Source of the DNA: Amorphophallus konjac
Lineage: Eukaryota > Streptophyta > Magnoliopsida > Alismatales > Araceae
DNA: 64,000 bases
NCBI GenBank assembly: GCA_022559845.1
Contig: CM040120.1
Span: 163,166,334 to 163,230,333 of the forward strand
Direction of reading: 5' to 3'
The first letter of the stretch is position 1. Every line of letters begins with the position of its first letter. Shown here piece after piece: positions 1 to 11,973 of this stretch. The translations under genes were made by a program, and so were the position numbers. Below the pieces are notes generated by a model, which worked only from the letters and a program-made list of their open reading frames with translations, searched no databases and had not been told where the DNA came from.

Positions 1-333
1 TATTCTAATAAGAACATAGGTCAGCACAGAAGAAACTGGGGAAATTATGCTCATCCTCAGAGATTCTATCCTCAGGGATTCTTTAATAAGTATACCTCTC
101 CTAGACAAGATGGATACAGGAGATATCCGGAGAATAAAAGGTCTGACAGCAAGAACAATTTTCACACCATTAGACATAATGGACACAATGTTAATCGAAA
201 CTTCAACAAAAATGTCAACAACATGGGAAAGAAGAAAATCATGGAACAACTTTGGATTCCAAAATGTTTGCTTAAAGAGTTGAACAATGTCTTTGGACCC
301 AATCTTTCTTGGGTTCCAAAACACTCTACTTGA
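1..333 (+). pseudogene. gag: TE-B Gag, C-terminal end (partial)
   Basis: The reading frame is open from the first base of the window to a TGA at 331-333, giving 110 codons rich in Asn, Arg, Gly and Tyr. Such basic, low-complexity tails are usual at the C-terminus of Sirevirus Gag, after the coiled coil. It ends in a Trp-Val-Pro motif shortly before the stop; TE-C and TE-D have the same ending. After the TGA the same frame continues directly into the protease, so Gag and Pol are separated only by this stop. No zinc knuckle lies in the visible part. Confidence 0.7.
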
Positions 334-3300
334 TTTGTTACTTTGCAGGTTTGTCTAGCAGCTAAGAACAACAAGTGGTATTTAGACAGTGGCTGCTCCA
401 GGCACATGACAGGTGATTGATCCAAATTTAGCAAGCTGGATATGAAGGTAGGGGTATGGTCAAGTTCGGAAGAAAGAACAGAGGTAAAATTGTTGGCATT
501 GGAACAGTTGGTAAGTCCCCCACAACCTCTATTGAGAAAGTTCTTCTAGTGGAAGGTCTTCAACACAACCTGATCAGTATTAGTCAGCTATGTGACAAGG
601 GTCACAGAGTTGTGTTTGATAATGACTCATGTAAAATTATGGAAATAAGTTCTGACAATGTGAAGTTTTTAGCCAACAGGGTCAATAACGTCTACATTGT
701 AGACTTAGATGATAAATCTAAGTTAAACCTTTGCTTGTCTGCTGATTTTGAAAATAATGCTTTTAGTTGGCATAGGCGTTTTGGTCATGCTAGCTATACT
801 ACCTTAAATAAATTGGTGAAATTTGATCTGGTTAAAGGTTTACCCAAAATAAAATTCAACTCAAATTTAAATATTTGTGATGCCTGTGCTATAGGCAAAT
901 AGACTCGACAGTTTTTTAAACTAAGATATGAGCCACTATCTTCTAGACCATTGGAACTCCTTCATATGGATCTCTTCAGTCCTACTAGAACTCAGAGTCT
1001 TAATGGCAGTAGGTTTGGTTATGTGATTATTGATGATCATTCTATATTTTCAGGGATCTTTTTCTTAGCTAACAAGAATGATGCTTTTCAAAAGTTCAAA
1101 CAGTTCTTCAATAAGGTCAAACAAGAAGGAAAACACAAAATTTGTTCAATTCAATCTGACCATGGAGGTGAATTTGAAAACTCCATGTTTTCTGATCTTT
1201 GTGAAACTGAGGGACTAACGAACAAGTTTTCTTCTCCTAGGACACCGGAGCAGAATGGAATTGTGAAGAGAAGAAATCGAACCATTGTGGAAATGGCCCG
1301 AACTATGCTGATCGACAGTCATCTACGATGGAAGTTTTGGGCAGAGGCGGCCAATACAGTAACTTATACAATCAATAGGGCCATGGTAAGACTAGTTCAC
1401 AAGAAAACTCCTTATGAGCTATTGAAAGGTAAGAAACCAAACTTGGCTCATTTCAAGATTTTTATCCATAATAATGACAAGAAGGACCTAGATAAATTTG
1501 ATGCTAAAAGCTGTCCTGGAATATTTTTAGGATACTCTGAAGTTTCTAGAGCATATAGGGTTTTTAACATTGCTGAACAAAAAATTGAAGAGTCTCCACA
1601 TGTCATTTTTGATGAAACAAAAGGTGCTACTAATATTGAAAATGATGACAGGGAGTCAAAGCATGATGGAGAATTCCTATAAGATAAAGAAGAAAAGGAG
1701 TTTCAGCCAAATGAAACTCCAGACGATCCCAATCAGGTAAGGCCGGCTGAAATAGGTGAGTCTTCAATAAATGTTAGATTTCTAAAAGACCATCCTGTCT
1801 AAAACATCATAGGAGATTTGAATGATCCCCTTAGAAATGTTCAAAATCAAGATCTAGTTGCCTTGGTCTCAGAAATAGAACCCAAAAATGTTGAAGAAGC
1901 TTTAAAAGATGAAGGTTGGGTTAATGCAATGAATGACGAACTACGACAGTTTGAACGAAACAATGTGTGGGAGCTAGTTCCAAGACCAGAAAATACGAAT
2001 GTCATAGGAACTAAGTGGGTGTTTAAGAATAAAATGAATGAAGATGTGATTATCTCTAGAAATAAAGCCAGACTAGTAGCCAAGGGCTACTGTCAGGAAT
2101 TTGGTATTGACTTTGATGAATCCTATGCACCTATTGCTAGGATGGAAGCAATTAGGATTCTACTGGCTTTTGCTTGTGCTAAAAATATAAAACTTCAACA
2201 AATGGATGTGAAAAGTGCATTTTTAAATGGAATTATCAAAGAAAAAGTTTTTGTTGAGCAACCTCCCGGATTTCAATTTTATCCCCAGCCTAACCAAGTT
2301 TTCAGGTTGAATAAAGCCATGTACGGTCTAAAGCAGGCTCCCCGAGCCTGGTATGAGAGACTGACAGAATTTTTGATCAACAAGGGCTACCACAGAGGTA
2401 AGGTGGATCAAACCTTATTTACCAAGAGTTCGAATAAGGACCTAATCATAGTTCAAGTATATGTAGATGACATTGTCTTCAGTTCAACAAGTACTGAACT
2501 ATGCAATGAATTCTCTCAATTGATGTCTACTGAGTTTGAAATGAGTTTGGTAGGTGAATTAAAGTATTTCATTGGCTTGCAGGTACAACAGTTAGAGGAT
2601 GGATGTTTCATCAACCAGACCAAGTACACATTGGACATTCTCAAGAGGTTTGGCATGAGCAATCTGAAACACATCACAACACCAATGAGTACCAACACCT
2701 CATTGGATGCAGATGAATCAGGTAACGAAGTTGATGCAAAACTATACCGAGGTATGATTGGATCCTTGCTTTATTTAACAGCCTCGAGACCTGATATACA
2801 GTTCAGTGTAGGAATGTGTGCTAGGTATCAATCTAGACCCACTGAATTACACTTAACAGCTGTAAAAAGAATTTTTAGATACTTATCTACTACACACACC
2901 CTAGGCTTATGGTTTCCTGCTTCACACACTTTAGATCTTGTTGCATATACGGATGCTGACTATGCTGGGTGTAAGTTAGATAGAAAAAGCAGTAGTGGTC
3001 ATTGTGAATTTCTAGGTGGGTGTTTAGTCTCTTGGAATTCCAAGACGCAACACTCAGTGGCCCTCTCTACTGCAGAGGCTGAGTACGTAGCTGCAGGGAG
3101 TTGTGGTACACAAGTCATTTGGATCAAACACCAACCCCAGGAATACCAAGTAGACCTGGGGTGCACACCTATATATTGTGACAATACTAGTGCCATCAAT
3201 CTAGCCAAGAATCCTATTTTACATTCTCGAACCAAACACATAGAAATAAGACATCATTTTATTAGGGATGAGGTTTCCAAAAGAAAATTGTGCACTAATC

Positions 3301-3402
3301 CATGTAGGCACTGCAAACCAAGTAGTTGATATCTTCACTAAGCCACTGGATAATGACAATTTTACATCCTTGAGGAGAGAGTTAAATATCTTTAAATCTT
3401 AG
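334..3402 (+). pseudogene. pol: TE-B Pol (protease, integrase, reverse transcriptase, RNase H), broken
   Basis: The polyprotein would cut Gag-Pol, copy the RNA and insert the cDNA. The retropepsin DSG motif is near 385. The integrase zinc-binding region (HX4H ... CX2C) lies at ~769-895. The integrase core follows with Asp in MDLF (~957) and Asp in SDHGGEF (~1160). The expected catalytic Glu is a Lys (AAG, 1266-1268), whereas TE-C keeps GVVER there. The RT has YVDD near 2459. RNase H has YTDADYAG, TAEAEY and CDNTSA. Breaks: in-frame TGA 418-420, frameshift at ~421-455, TAG 900-902, TAA 1680-1682, TAA 1800-1802, a small in-frame deletion near 1460, and a frameshift at ~3280-3329. The original end is TAG 3400-3402. 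The longest open piece (1818-3329, 503 codons) covers RT and most of RNase H. Confidence 0.92.
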
Positions 3403-4942
3403 CTCCATGAATAAAAATGGCTCATGTGTTTGTTTCCAGCATTCACAATATCTGTTTGTCATGAATAAAATGCCTTGCTTCCATGAATAACACGTCCTTC
3501 CTCTATGTCATTAATTACTCCGTATGAGTATGTCTGCTTATCATGTCATAATGTGAGGGGAAGTTGTCTCTGAGAAGGAGTGTTTACTCTTATAAATCGT
3601 TGCATTTTGTGAGGGGCAGCTATTTAGTGTGTGAAAGTTGACTGATTCAGAAGCTCTTGGGAGATGTATGTTGCTGTTGTTTCTTATGAAAGACTTAATG
3701 CAGTTCATTCATAGCAAGTAGAATCCCATACTAGTCTTAAATCCTTAAGTTTGAACCACCAAAGCACAGAGAGAATCTTTTATCTAGTAATTTAGCAAAG
3801 ACTTAGATAAGGTATTTGAAGTATATCTCCTTACACATTTCATGATCATGGAACAAGTTAAACTAATATGTCATGAAATCTGATAAGAACTTGAAACCTA
3901 GACCTCAAAGAACATGTTCTTTAAGAATCAGTGCTTCTGCTAGGTATTGTTCTCAAACGTTTCATATCAAAAATACAAAGGGATAAAAACAAAACGAAAA
4001 TTTATATGCTCAGAGCAATGGTCTGATCATTGAGAAACTGAGTGTTTCATCACAGGGAAATGAAAAACTTCCTCAGTCATGAGGTGTCAGATTATCTCTG
4101 TTAAGAAGTGAAAAATATTTTGATCTTGATAGAGCAATGGTAATAAAGTGGTGAGTAACTGGGGAGTTTGGCCTCTGATCAAGGTGTCTCCTCACGTAAA
4201 AAGCCACAATTACTAACTCTGTTCTCTAAAAGGAGAAGTAATACGGTTTTCACATTGAGTAACTGGGGAGTCTGGCCTCTGATCAAGGTGTCTCCTTAAT
4301 GTCAAAAATGTGATGTACCAATTTACTCAGTGCTCTATATACTACTACTTAAAGCAAAATATGGTTTAGTAAAATCCCTCAATGTTGTACGAGCTTTTGG
4401 ATGGTTTGTCCCCAATACTTCAAGAACCTTTTTCTGAGGACCAGTCTCTTGCAGTCTAATTACCATAGTTTTGATCAGATCTTCCTTGGCATATCTGTAC
4501 ACTCTTGCTTCCTCATCATATCTTCTGTACGCAGATAAACTTCACTTTCTCTTCTAGGTCTTTCTTGATTACTTGATTTGAAGAATGTACACTTGTTTTA
4601 GTGCCCCACTTAATCTTTTAAGATATGATCATGGGTTATTCTCACTGTGAACCTACTGCATTCTCCAACAGCTGCATATCTCTTTCATCTCCTTTTGATG
4701 ATGTCAAAGGGGGAGAGGATGAGTCAAGTTTAAGGGGGAGAGAGTCAAGAAGAGGAGAGTCATGATAGGGAGAGATAGGTTTTACGTTTGAGGGGGAGAG
4801 ACAGGAGGAAGAGACAAATGAGGGTGAGGGTGAGTGTTTTACCCATTGGCAAGGTTTAGTGTGTTTACTGCTTAATCACTCCATTTTGATTGTATTGACA
4901 TAAATTGACTCATAATGTTACCATCATCAAAAAGGGGGAGAT
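3403..4942 (+). other. TE-B 3' noncoding region with polypurine tracts
   Basis: About 1.5 kb between the end of pol and the LTR with no credible gene. Some Sireviruses carry an envelope-like ORF here; none is visible. It holds two hairpin candidates (separate entry) and several GGGGGAGA tracts near 4712, 4733, 4790 and 4933. The last one directly precedes the LTR and is the probable primer site for plus-strand DNA synthesis. Confidence 0.7.
4151..4302 (+). repeat. TE-B paired hairpin repeat (two ~45 nt copies)
   Basis: Two related copies lie at 4151-4195 and ~4253-4302. Each starts with GAGTAACTGGGGAG and contains CCT-CTGATCA-AGG, i.e. a 7-nt loop closed by a 3-bp stem. Outer pairs are GTGAG/CTCAC in the first copy and ACATTGAG/CTTAATGT in the second, so the outer stem is kept although its bases differ. 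Homologous pairs occur at the same place in TE-C and TE-D. Function unknown; a structural RNA element (packaging, dimerisation, stability or export) is an inference. Confidence 0.6.
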
Positions 4943-5049
4943 TGTTGCACTCTTACAGTTTTGATGATGTCTTACACTATAAGTCAATCCTGATAGTCTA
5001 TATTAATACATTCCACTTATTCATTTTTCAGATACTGCATTCTCTAGTT

Positions 5050-5870
5050 CTACTCAGAAAGTCCATGCATACTTAGTTCATCATGCATTGCGTCCGTGCA
5101 TATGCTACTTTTTAAACTGCGTAGAGTCTGTGCATGCAAGCATCAAGTTGGTGCAACCCTAGTTGCTGCATGCGACTAAGTCACTGCATTGTCTGTTCAT
5201 GCATTAGACAAGTCGGTGCAATTCTCGCACCATGCACACAAAGTCTGTGCACATTTCATTGCTAAATATGTGCATTATCTCAGTGCATGCAAGTGCGATG
5301 AAAGCACATAGGGTCGGTGCACATGGTTATCTGGATGATTGCTAAGGCAGGTCGGTGCAAGCTTTGGCTCGCACAGGTCGGTGTAATTCTCGCACCAAGT
5401 CAGTGTGTTTGTTGCCTACACACACATACAAGGTCGGTGCATTTTCGTGTCTTAGGCATGATCGAAGTCGGTGCAATGTCTTTGCCTTGAGCAATAATGT
5501 CCGTGCATGTTTGTCATACGAAGCATTCTATGTCTGTGCAAGTCTTAAATTATCTTAACCATACTAAGTCGGTGCACATCCTCTTGTCTTTCATATCTTC
5601 TATTATGCACATCACATTCTGTGCATTCTTTGCATTAGGGCACCTAAACTAGGTGCAATCTCTATCTCACTGCATTTCATAGTTGGTGCAGTCTTTCTTG
5701 TAGAAGGCATGTTTGTGTCTGTGCTGTGCTTTGTCTTGTGCCATAATAATCGTGCAATCTTTGCTTTGGGTTGCATAAGGTCGGTGCAACCTTTGTTCAT
5801 GCACGCACATAAGGCCTGTGCATGTCTTGGCTTGTGCTCAATCAAGGTCTGTGCATGCTCGTGATCAGTG
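5050..5870 (+). repeat. TE-B U3 array of GTCKGTGCA motif
   Basis: Roughly 23 copies by eye of a 9-11 bp motif (mostly GTCGGTGCA or GTCTGTGCA, usually preceded by AAG or AGG), all in the + orientation, spaced irregularly at about 20-60 bp. The array ends shortly upstream of the TATA box, so it occupies the promoter-proximal U3. Related arrays occur in TE-A, TE-C and TE-D. Confidence 0.75.
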
Positions 5871-6104
5871 TAGCTTCCACTAATGTCTTCTCTTGCTTGG
5901 CAGGTTTGTCACCTGGTCGAGCAGGTGTTCGGCGAACCCAAACCAATGAAGGTACTCCACGTGGAAGTCAATGTACCAGGTTTAAGGGCTCGTGATCTGA
6001 GGCAACAAAAAGAAATGATGATCCTACCACATGGAAATGAAAAGGGATCGGCTCTGCCAGAAGGAATGGGCGGGAATCGTGTTAACCACACGCCATCTTC
6101 TAGC

Positions 6105-6111
6105 TATAAAA
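6105..6111 (+). promoter_or_regulatory. TE-B LTR TATA box
   Basis: TATAAAA in the LTR, downstream of the motif array and upstream of the presumed R region. It is the likely core promoter element of the element RNA. Position and context match the TATA boxes of the other LTRs in the window. Confidence 0.6.
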
Positions 6112-6648
6112 GAGGTCAAAGGCTGCAAGAGAAAGCTATTGAAGATTGGAAAAATGAGAGCATCAGCAGCCACTGCTTGAGCAAGAACCTCCCTATTTGA
6201 GAGAAGAGCCTGACTAGAATTGAGAGAGTCTGAGTGATCTTTTTTGTGTTTTGAGCTTGAAAGACTGCTTCTCTGGAAGCTACATCTTCGTTGGTTTTGA
6301 GCGACTGTTTTCTTTTCATCGTTTTATTTTTCGAATTGTTTCACACATTTCTTCCTTACTGCTCTGTTACCCTCTAAGTGTTTTTTTTTAAAGGAAGAGA
6401 GATTGGTTCTCCAGTTGCGAGTGTAGGGAACTCACTCGTGTGTACCATCTGGTTTAGAGGAAGGGAGGTTGGTCTTCCGATTCTGATCTTGATGGAGCAA
6501 GGTCAGGTTCAGATCTCGTGGGTTGCAGGATCGGTGTAGAGGAATTTGTTACCTTGTGACAAGCTGTAAGGCAGCAGATGTCAGCAGACTGAGTCTGCAG
6601 TGGTCTTTCATTGCTTAGTGCAAGGAAGCCTTACTATTGTGGAGTAAG

Positions 6649-6696
6649 GGGTGGACGTAGATTGCAGATCACAATCGAACCACCTTAAAAAATCTC
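6649..6696 (+). other. Conserved LTR stem-loop region, TE-B
   Basis: GGGGTGGACGTAGAT is followed after a short gap by GATCACAATCGAACCACCTT. GGTGG can pair with CCACC and the inner parts are partly complementary. The same block recurs in all four copia LTR families of the window, at a similar distance before the LTR end. Confidence 0.55.
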
Positions 6697-6961
6697 CGTC
6701 TCCTCTGTGTGGTTTGCATGTCTGATCTCTTGTGGAGTGTGTTTGGCTGATCTCTCTTTGCATCCTGAGCTCTTAAGCTGTTCGTTCACGGTTCCAAATC
6801 AACCTCTTCTCGTTAAGTTTTTGTTGGATTGTCTCTTCGTGGGCTGTTCAGGAAGACTCACTTGATGCGACTGGTTTTTCATCTCCTGTGTTTCAAATTG
6901 CTTTAAATTTCTACGTGATCTATTCATCCCCCCCTTCTATCTCACATTTCGCGTGCTATCA

Positions 6962-7525
6962 ATACATACCCTAGTTACTCCCATAGATATTCATTGATTC
7001 TGAAAAGAGTAGAATACTGTTTTGATCAAGTCTATCATAGTTATGTAACTTAGGTTTATTGCCATAAACAGGTACTGTAACCTTATGTACGACATTCAGT
7101 GCATCTAGTCTACCTTTTATCTCCATTAAACTAGATATTTGTTAAGAATGCATAATTTTGAGTCTTATGTCTGTAGACTTTCACTATAGTCTGCTCATCT
7201 ACTAAACGCTTGCATAGAATGTTACTATGTTCCCTTCCTCTGGTAATTTTTCTTCTTTTCCATAGTATTCCTCACTCCTTGTTTGCTGATGGCAAAGGGG
7301 GGGAGAAAACACTTCGTGGTATTTTGAGGTTGTGGGAGAGATTATCAAAGGGGGAGACCACCATCTTCAGGTGGTAAATGTGCTTGGGAAGAGTAAATAG
7401 TGGAGTATGTTGGGGGACATTTTTTTCAGGAGGTGGAGAGCCACTTGGCAAGCTTAGGGGGATAGGTCTACATCTACATGTCTGTCTGTTGCATTGTCTG
7501 ACTATGCTTCATGTTAAATATATCT
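6962..7525 (+). mobile_element. TE-A, 3' noncoding region (left fragment)
   Basis: No gene. It contains Sirevirus-style tracts (GGGGGGAGA near 7297, GGGGGAGAC near 7348, GGGGGA near 7457), so I read it as the 3' noncoding region of an outer element. It is interrupted on the right by TE-C and continues at 61477, where a polypurine tract and LTR follow. Assignment to TE-A rests on continuity across the TE-C target duplication. Confidence 0.6.
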
Positions 7526-7707
7526 TGTTATGTTAGATGGACGTAGTCTATTACCACTAAGAGTGGATCTAGAGGGGGGTGAATAGATCTAATGTCTAAT
7601 TTTAGAACACAGTTGAACTCTAATGCGGAATTAAAACAAGCAACTGTTGAACGACAGAAGGAACACTATGAAATCACACAAACCACAGGCAATCACACAG
7701 TAGACAC

Positions 7708-7756
7708 CGATCTTTAAGGTGGTTCGATCTCAATCCAGAGATCTACGTCCACCCCA
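7708..7756 (-). other. Conserved LTR stem-loop region, TE-C left LTR
   Basis: On the - strand, GGGGTGGACGTAGATCTC is followed by GAGATCGAACCACC: GGTGG/CCACC and GATCTC/GAGATC can pair, forming a good hairpin. This is homologous to the blocks in TE-A, TE-B and TE-D. Confidence 0.6.
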
Positions 7757-8300
7757 CACTCCAACTGGAATGTGGATCCTGCTGACTCACAGCTTGAACA
7801 GTTGGGCTTCACAGCTTGCCAACAGACCGCTGATACACAGCTTTGCTAGGCTTTACAGCTTGCCGACCAGAGGAACAAATCCTCTGCAACTGCTAGGTGA
7901 TACAGCTTAGCCGTCCGAGACCTGGTCTCGCCTGCTGAGGATTACAACTTCACCTATCCAGTGGAAACCTCCACTGCAATTGCTGGCTCACAGCTTGATA
8001 ACAAAAGAGTTTCGAAAATAGTAAAGACAGAAACAAATGAAATGGAAAACCAAAATGAATGTAGCTCAATTGAGCAGTACCAGCTCTGGTATCTGAACCA
8101 AGAGACTGATTTACAAGACTTTGAAAAGACTCTCTCAACTCAACTCTCTCAATCTCCTCTTCTCTCTTTCTCTTCTTCTCTCTGAATCTTCTTCTCTCTT
8201 TTTCTTCTTCTCTGTGGATCGTGCAGGCGCTCACTCTCTGTTCTTTTCTCTTAGCTCTGGCTGCTTCTTTTCGATCAGCTTCTTCTGAAGGAAGAAACTC

Positions 8301-8310
8301 CATATATATA
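8301..8310 (-). promoter_or_regulatory. TE-C left LTR TATA box
   Basis: TATATATATG on the - strand, just downstream (element sense) of the motif array. The same sequence is present in the right LTR at 29484-29493. Confidence 0.55.
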
Positions 8311-8499
8311 CCAACAGCAGGAAGGGCGTGTGCTCTCCACATCTCCCTCCCAATGACCTGGACCACGTGGCAGCATCCAGCAGGCTTTCAGTACACGTGT
8401 CATAATCTGGTCACTCCCCTTATCCTCGGATCACGTGCCCAGTCATCAGTCTCTGCAAAGAATCCCTGTCAGACAGTCGAAATAGAGTTATCAATTTAA

Positions 8500-9628
8500 G
8501 TCTAAAACCCTGTACAGACTATATGAAGATAGCGCTGTGTAGACTTTGCGATGTATAGACTTTGTAGATGCGAATGCAGTGTGTAGACTTTGTGGTGCAC
8601 TAAGTGAGAATGCATAAAGCAAAGTGTGTACATTGCAATTGGATGTGTATACTTGAATGACAGACTCAACGTGCAACAATGTATAGACTTTGAATCCCAG
8701 TGAAAAAGCCTGATAGAATGTATAGACTTTCTACGGCATCAAGGCAACCATAATGATGTGCAATGTTCAGACTTGACAGTATATGAAGAACATTTGCTAT
8801 ACAGACTTCGAATCAATAGATGCACGATGTACAAACTTCAAATCAAAGGATGCACAATGTACAGACTTTGGACATACGTGCATGCTATGCGATGTACAGA
8901 CTTGAATACGCGCATGCAACACGATGTATAGACTTGCTCATGACTGTCTAGACTCTGCATGCGTGCTATAGCAATGTGCAGACTTGCTGGAAAAGTGTTG
9001 TGTAGACTCTGCGTGCCCAATGTGTAGACTTAGTGTTCTGCATGAGACGCTAAGTAAGACGAACGATGTATAGACTTAGCCGATGCAGACTAGTCCGATG
9101 TACAGACTTGCTCGATGTACAGACTTCATGAACGATGCATGCAATGCACTGGATGATGTAAAGACTTCTTATATGCTCAAGACCATGCACAACGTATGTA
9201 TAGACTTGCTGTAAGGAATGTGCAGACTTGATGCATGAAACAAGGCAATGAGAAATGTATAGACTTTCACGATGTGTGGACTTGCCAAAGCAAGGGCTGT
9301 ACAGACTTGAGAATGCACGATGTATAGACTTGCAGGTGCAACGTAGGTAACGATACCAATGTATAGACTTGCGAGTGCAACGTCAGTAAAGATGCCAATG
9401 TATAGCTTGGAAATTCAACTGGTGGATGTACAGACTTCACCGATGTATAGACTTGGAAGTTCAACTGGTGGATGTACAGACTTCACCGATGTATAGACTT
9501 GGAAGTTCAACTGGTGGATGTACAGACTTGGTTTCGTGCATGCTACATAGACTTGTGTTCTAAACGATGCACAAACATAACAGTGCAATGTATAGACATT
9601 GAGTGTGTAGACTTGTGTGTGTGCAATG
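8500..9628 (-). repeat. TE-C left LTR U3 array of AAGTCTRTACA motif
   Basis: Dozens of copies of TGTATAGACTT / TGTACAGACTT on the + strand, i.e. AAGTCTATACA / AAGTCTGTACA on the element sense strand. They lie upstream of the TATA box. A ~46 bp unit carrying two motif copies is repeated about three times at ~9407-9525. The array continues after TE-D (21383-~21430). Confidence 0.8.
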
Positions 9629-9846
9629 TGTTGGATATTGTGTTTTGATGATGACAAACACTATAAGTTTCATATGTTTGATGTCATATGTGTTTTCTTC
9701 ATACAGTATTTGTTTCATGCATTGACTGTGACATGCAGTCTGAACTCAATGATTTTGATGATAGCATATCATGAATATGTGTCTGAATGATTGGTCTGAA
9801 TGATTGTTCTGCCTTGGGCATATGGATGTGTTATCCTGCATTAGTG

Positions 9847-9983
9847 CATTGCTCAACTGCCTTCTATATGGGCTTCACTCTAAGTCAGTACATTGCTCAA
9901 CTGCTTTCTATATGGGCTTCACTCTAAGTCAGTACATTGCTCAACTGCTTTCTATATGGGCTTCACTCTAAGTCAGTACATTG
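9847..9983 (+). repeat. 44 bp tandem triplicate in TE-D 5' LTR
   Basis: Three head-to-tail copies starting at 9847, 9891 and 9935, each containing CTATATGGGCTTCACTC and ending in AAGTCAGTA, a variant of the array motif. The 3' LTR has the same structure at ~18189-18325. Confidence 0.85.
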
Positions 9984-11790
9984 CTGGAACAAGCCTGTAC
10001 ATCGTTTGGGTTGTGCATCTAGCGTCTTAAGGTTAAGTCTATACATCGCTCACTTGCTTGATCATTAAGTCTGCACATTGTTGGCCATTGCACACAAAGT
10101 CTGTACAGCACTCGCCATCATGCTACTGCTAAGTCTACACATTGGCCAAGTGTGTATAGAGTCCTTTGCATCGTGTGCATTCCTTATTAAAGTCTATACA
10201 TTCTCATCCGTTTTAGTTAACGTCTCACGCTGTTCAAGTCTACAGTGTCTAGAAGTCTATACATCGTCCGTCTCATCCTGCGTCTCAATTCGTTTGAGCA
10301 TTCACTGTACAAGTCTGTACATGGTCTCTGCACTGTAGCTACACGGACTCAACGTCCATACAGTGAACTGTTGCATGGTCTGCTATGTCTATACATTGCT
10401 GGCCACCTGCACGCAGCAAGTCTATACAACGCTGGGAACCTGCACGCAAAGTCTGTACAGCCCAAGTCTGTACATCCGATCGTCCCATGCATTGTCTCTT
10501 GCATCGTTTGGCAAAGTATATGCATTGGTCGGTGGTAAGTCTGTACACTGCCTACACTGCATGCTCTCACAATCATCATCAAAGTCTATACATTGGCAGC
10601 ACTATGCAAGTCTATACATTGATTCACTGTTCATGCCTTCACTCAAAGTCTGTACAGCGTGCAGCGTGTCTGTCTCAAGTCATTTCTTCAAGTCTGTACA
10701 TTCCCAGTCTTTACCTACGTTCAGAACCCCAAGTCTATACATTGGTAAAGTCTACACATTGGCCTTCAAGCTTCCAAGTCTATACATTGGTTCAAGCTTC
10801 CAAGTCTATACATTGGTTCAAGCTTCCAAGTCTGTACATTGGCCTTCAAGCTTGCAAGTCTGTACATTGGTTCAGGCCTTCCAAGTCTATACATTGGTTC
10901 AAGCTTCCAAGTCTGTACATTGGTTCAAGCTTCCAAGTCTGTACATTGGCCTTCAAGCTTCCAAGTCTGTACATTGGTTTAAGCCTTCCAAGTCTATACA
11001 TTGGTTCAAGCTTCCAAGTCTGTACATTGGCCTTCAAACCTCCAAGTCTGTACATTGGTTCAGGCCTTCCAAGTCTATACATTGGTTCAAGCTTCCAAGT
11101 CAGTACATTGGCCTTCAAGATTTCCAAGTCTATACATTGGCAGCTGAACCATGAAGTCTATACATTGTCTGATCATCCATTCTTTGAAGTCCATACATTG
11201 GTCTTCACTTCAAGTCTGTACAGCCTGCTTTGTCGTTCAAAGTACAAAGTCTATACACTGGAGTCGTCTGCTGCAGGGACAGCATGTCTATGCATTGGGT
11301 TCTCATGCATGTTAACATCAAGTCTATACACTTGTTTCTCTCATGCATGTTAACACCAAGTCTGTACACTGCATCACCTGTTCATGCATTGCCTTCACAC
11401 CATCAAGTCTGTACATTGCATCGTTTGATCATGCATTGTCTCAATAAGTCTGTACACTCGTCCTCCTTCACTCGACCAACTCTATACATCCATATGAGCA
11501 TTGTGCATTGATCAAGTCAAAGTTTATACACTCGCTAGTGTGCATATGCATAGTCTATACATTTCTCATGCATCTTTACTTAAAGTCTATACATCCGTAT
11601 GCTCCTTTATCATGCATGCATTATAGCAAGTATATACATCCTCTGCCAGTCTTCAGCAAAGTCTGAACATTTCTTCAGCGTTGGCTTCAGCCAAGTCTAT
11701 ACATCGACTGGCTGTCTTCAGCAGAGTCTGAACATTGCATCATTGTGCATATGCATTGTTAAGTCTATACATTGCCTGCTGAGTAAAGTA
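9880..11790 (+). repeat. TE-D 5' LTR U3 array of AAGTCTRTACA motif
   Basis: About 45-50 near-exact copies by eye, ~60 with single-base variants, all in the + orientation. They range from scattered (about 30-60 bp apart) to a dense core at ~10720-11150. In the core, a ~23-28 bp unit of the form CTTCCAAGTCTGTACATTGG plus TTCAAG or CCTTCAAG is repeated in tandem. The array lies upstream of the TATA box. Confidence 0.88.
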
Positions 11791-11966
11791 TGTACAACCT
11801 GTGTTGATATTGTTCATCGACTGAACTCTTCATTAATCTTGCAGGTGACTGGGCATGTGATCCGAGGCTGGCGCCTGGCACGTGATCCAAGATGCTGAGA
11901 AGCCGCCACATGGACTGAAGCACACACGCCCTAGCTGCTGCTTGATCCACACGAAGGCTCTGTCCC

Positions 11967-11973
11967 TATAAAG
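11967..11973 (+). promoter_or_regulatory. TE-D 5' LTR TATA box
   Basis: TATAAAG preceded by CCC and followed by a purine-rich transcribed leader. It is conserved in the 3' LTR at 20339-20345. Probable start of the element's genomic RNA lies a few tens of bases downstream. Confidence 0.65.

Larger units (their letters stand above)
1..6961 (+). mobile_element. TE-B: 3' portion of a decayed Sirevirus-like Ty1/copia element
   Basis: This is the end of gag, the whole pol region, a 1.5 kb noncoding 3' region and one LTR; the 5' part lies left of the window. Domain order (protease, integrase, reverse transcriptase, RNase H) is the copia order. The repeated AAGGGGGAGA tracts and the long noncoding 3' region fit the Sirevirus lineage. 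The LTR begins with TGTTG right after a polypurine tract. Its end at TATCA (6961) is inferred by comparison with TE-A, because the second LTR is not in the window. Several stops and two frameshifts make it non-autonomous. It appears to sit in the 3' region of TE-A. Confidence 0.85.
4943..6961 (+). mobile_element. TE-B 3' LTR
   Basis: Starts TGTTG immediately after the polypurine tract. It contains the repeated GTCKGTGCA motif array in U3, a TATA box at 6105, a conserved GGGTGGACGTAG stem-loop region at ~6649, and a C-rich stretch near 6927-6934 close to the 3' end, as in the other copia LTRs here. The 3' boundary is approximate. No intact gene lies in it. Confidence 0.75.
7526..9628 (-). mobile_element. 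TE-C 3' LTR, larger part
   Basis: On the + strand it opens with TGTTATGTTAGATGG, which is the LTR end on the element strand (CATAACA). The identical start at 28711 fixes the boundary. The part from ~8500 on is the motif array; the TATA box is at 8301-8310. It stops at 9628, where TE-D is inserted, and resumes at 21383. Confidence 0.88.

Noticed and set aside
3403..4942. Searched for an envelope-like gene downstream of pol in TE-B (also 15377-17970 and 21558-23112).
   Set aside because: No frame of useful length or membrane-protein character; regions are noncoding with hairpins and polypurine tracts.
5883..6200. 105-codon open frame in the TE-B LTR.
   Set aside because: Spans the TATA box and leader, no similarity recognised, not matched in related LTRs.
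10363..11353. Open frames of 263 and 322 codons in the TE-D 5' LTR (similar ones at 18727-19512), with repeated VYTL/KSVHW peptides.
   Set aside because: They are translations of the tandem motif array in several frames; no domain, and the repeat phase rather than selection keeps them open.
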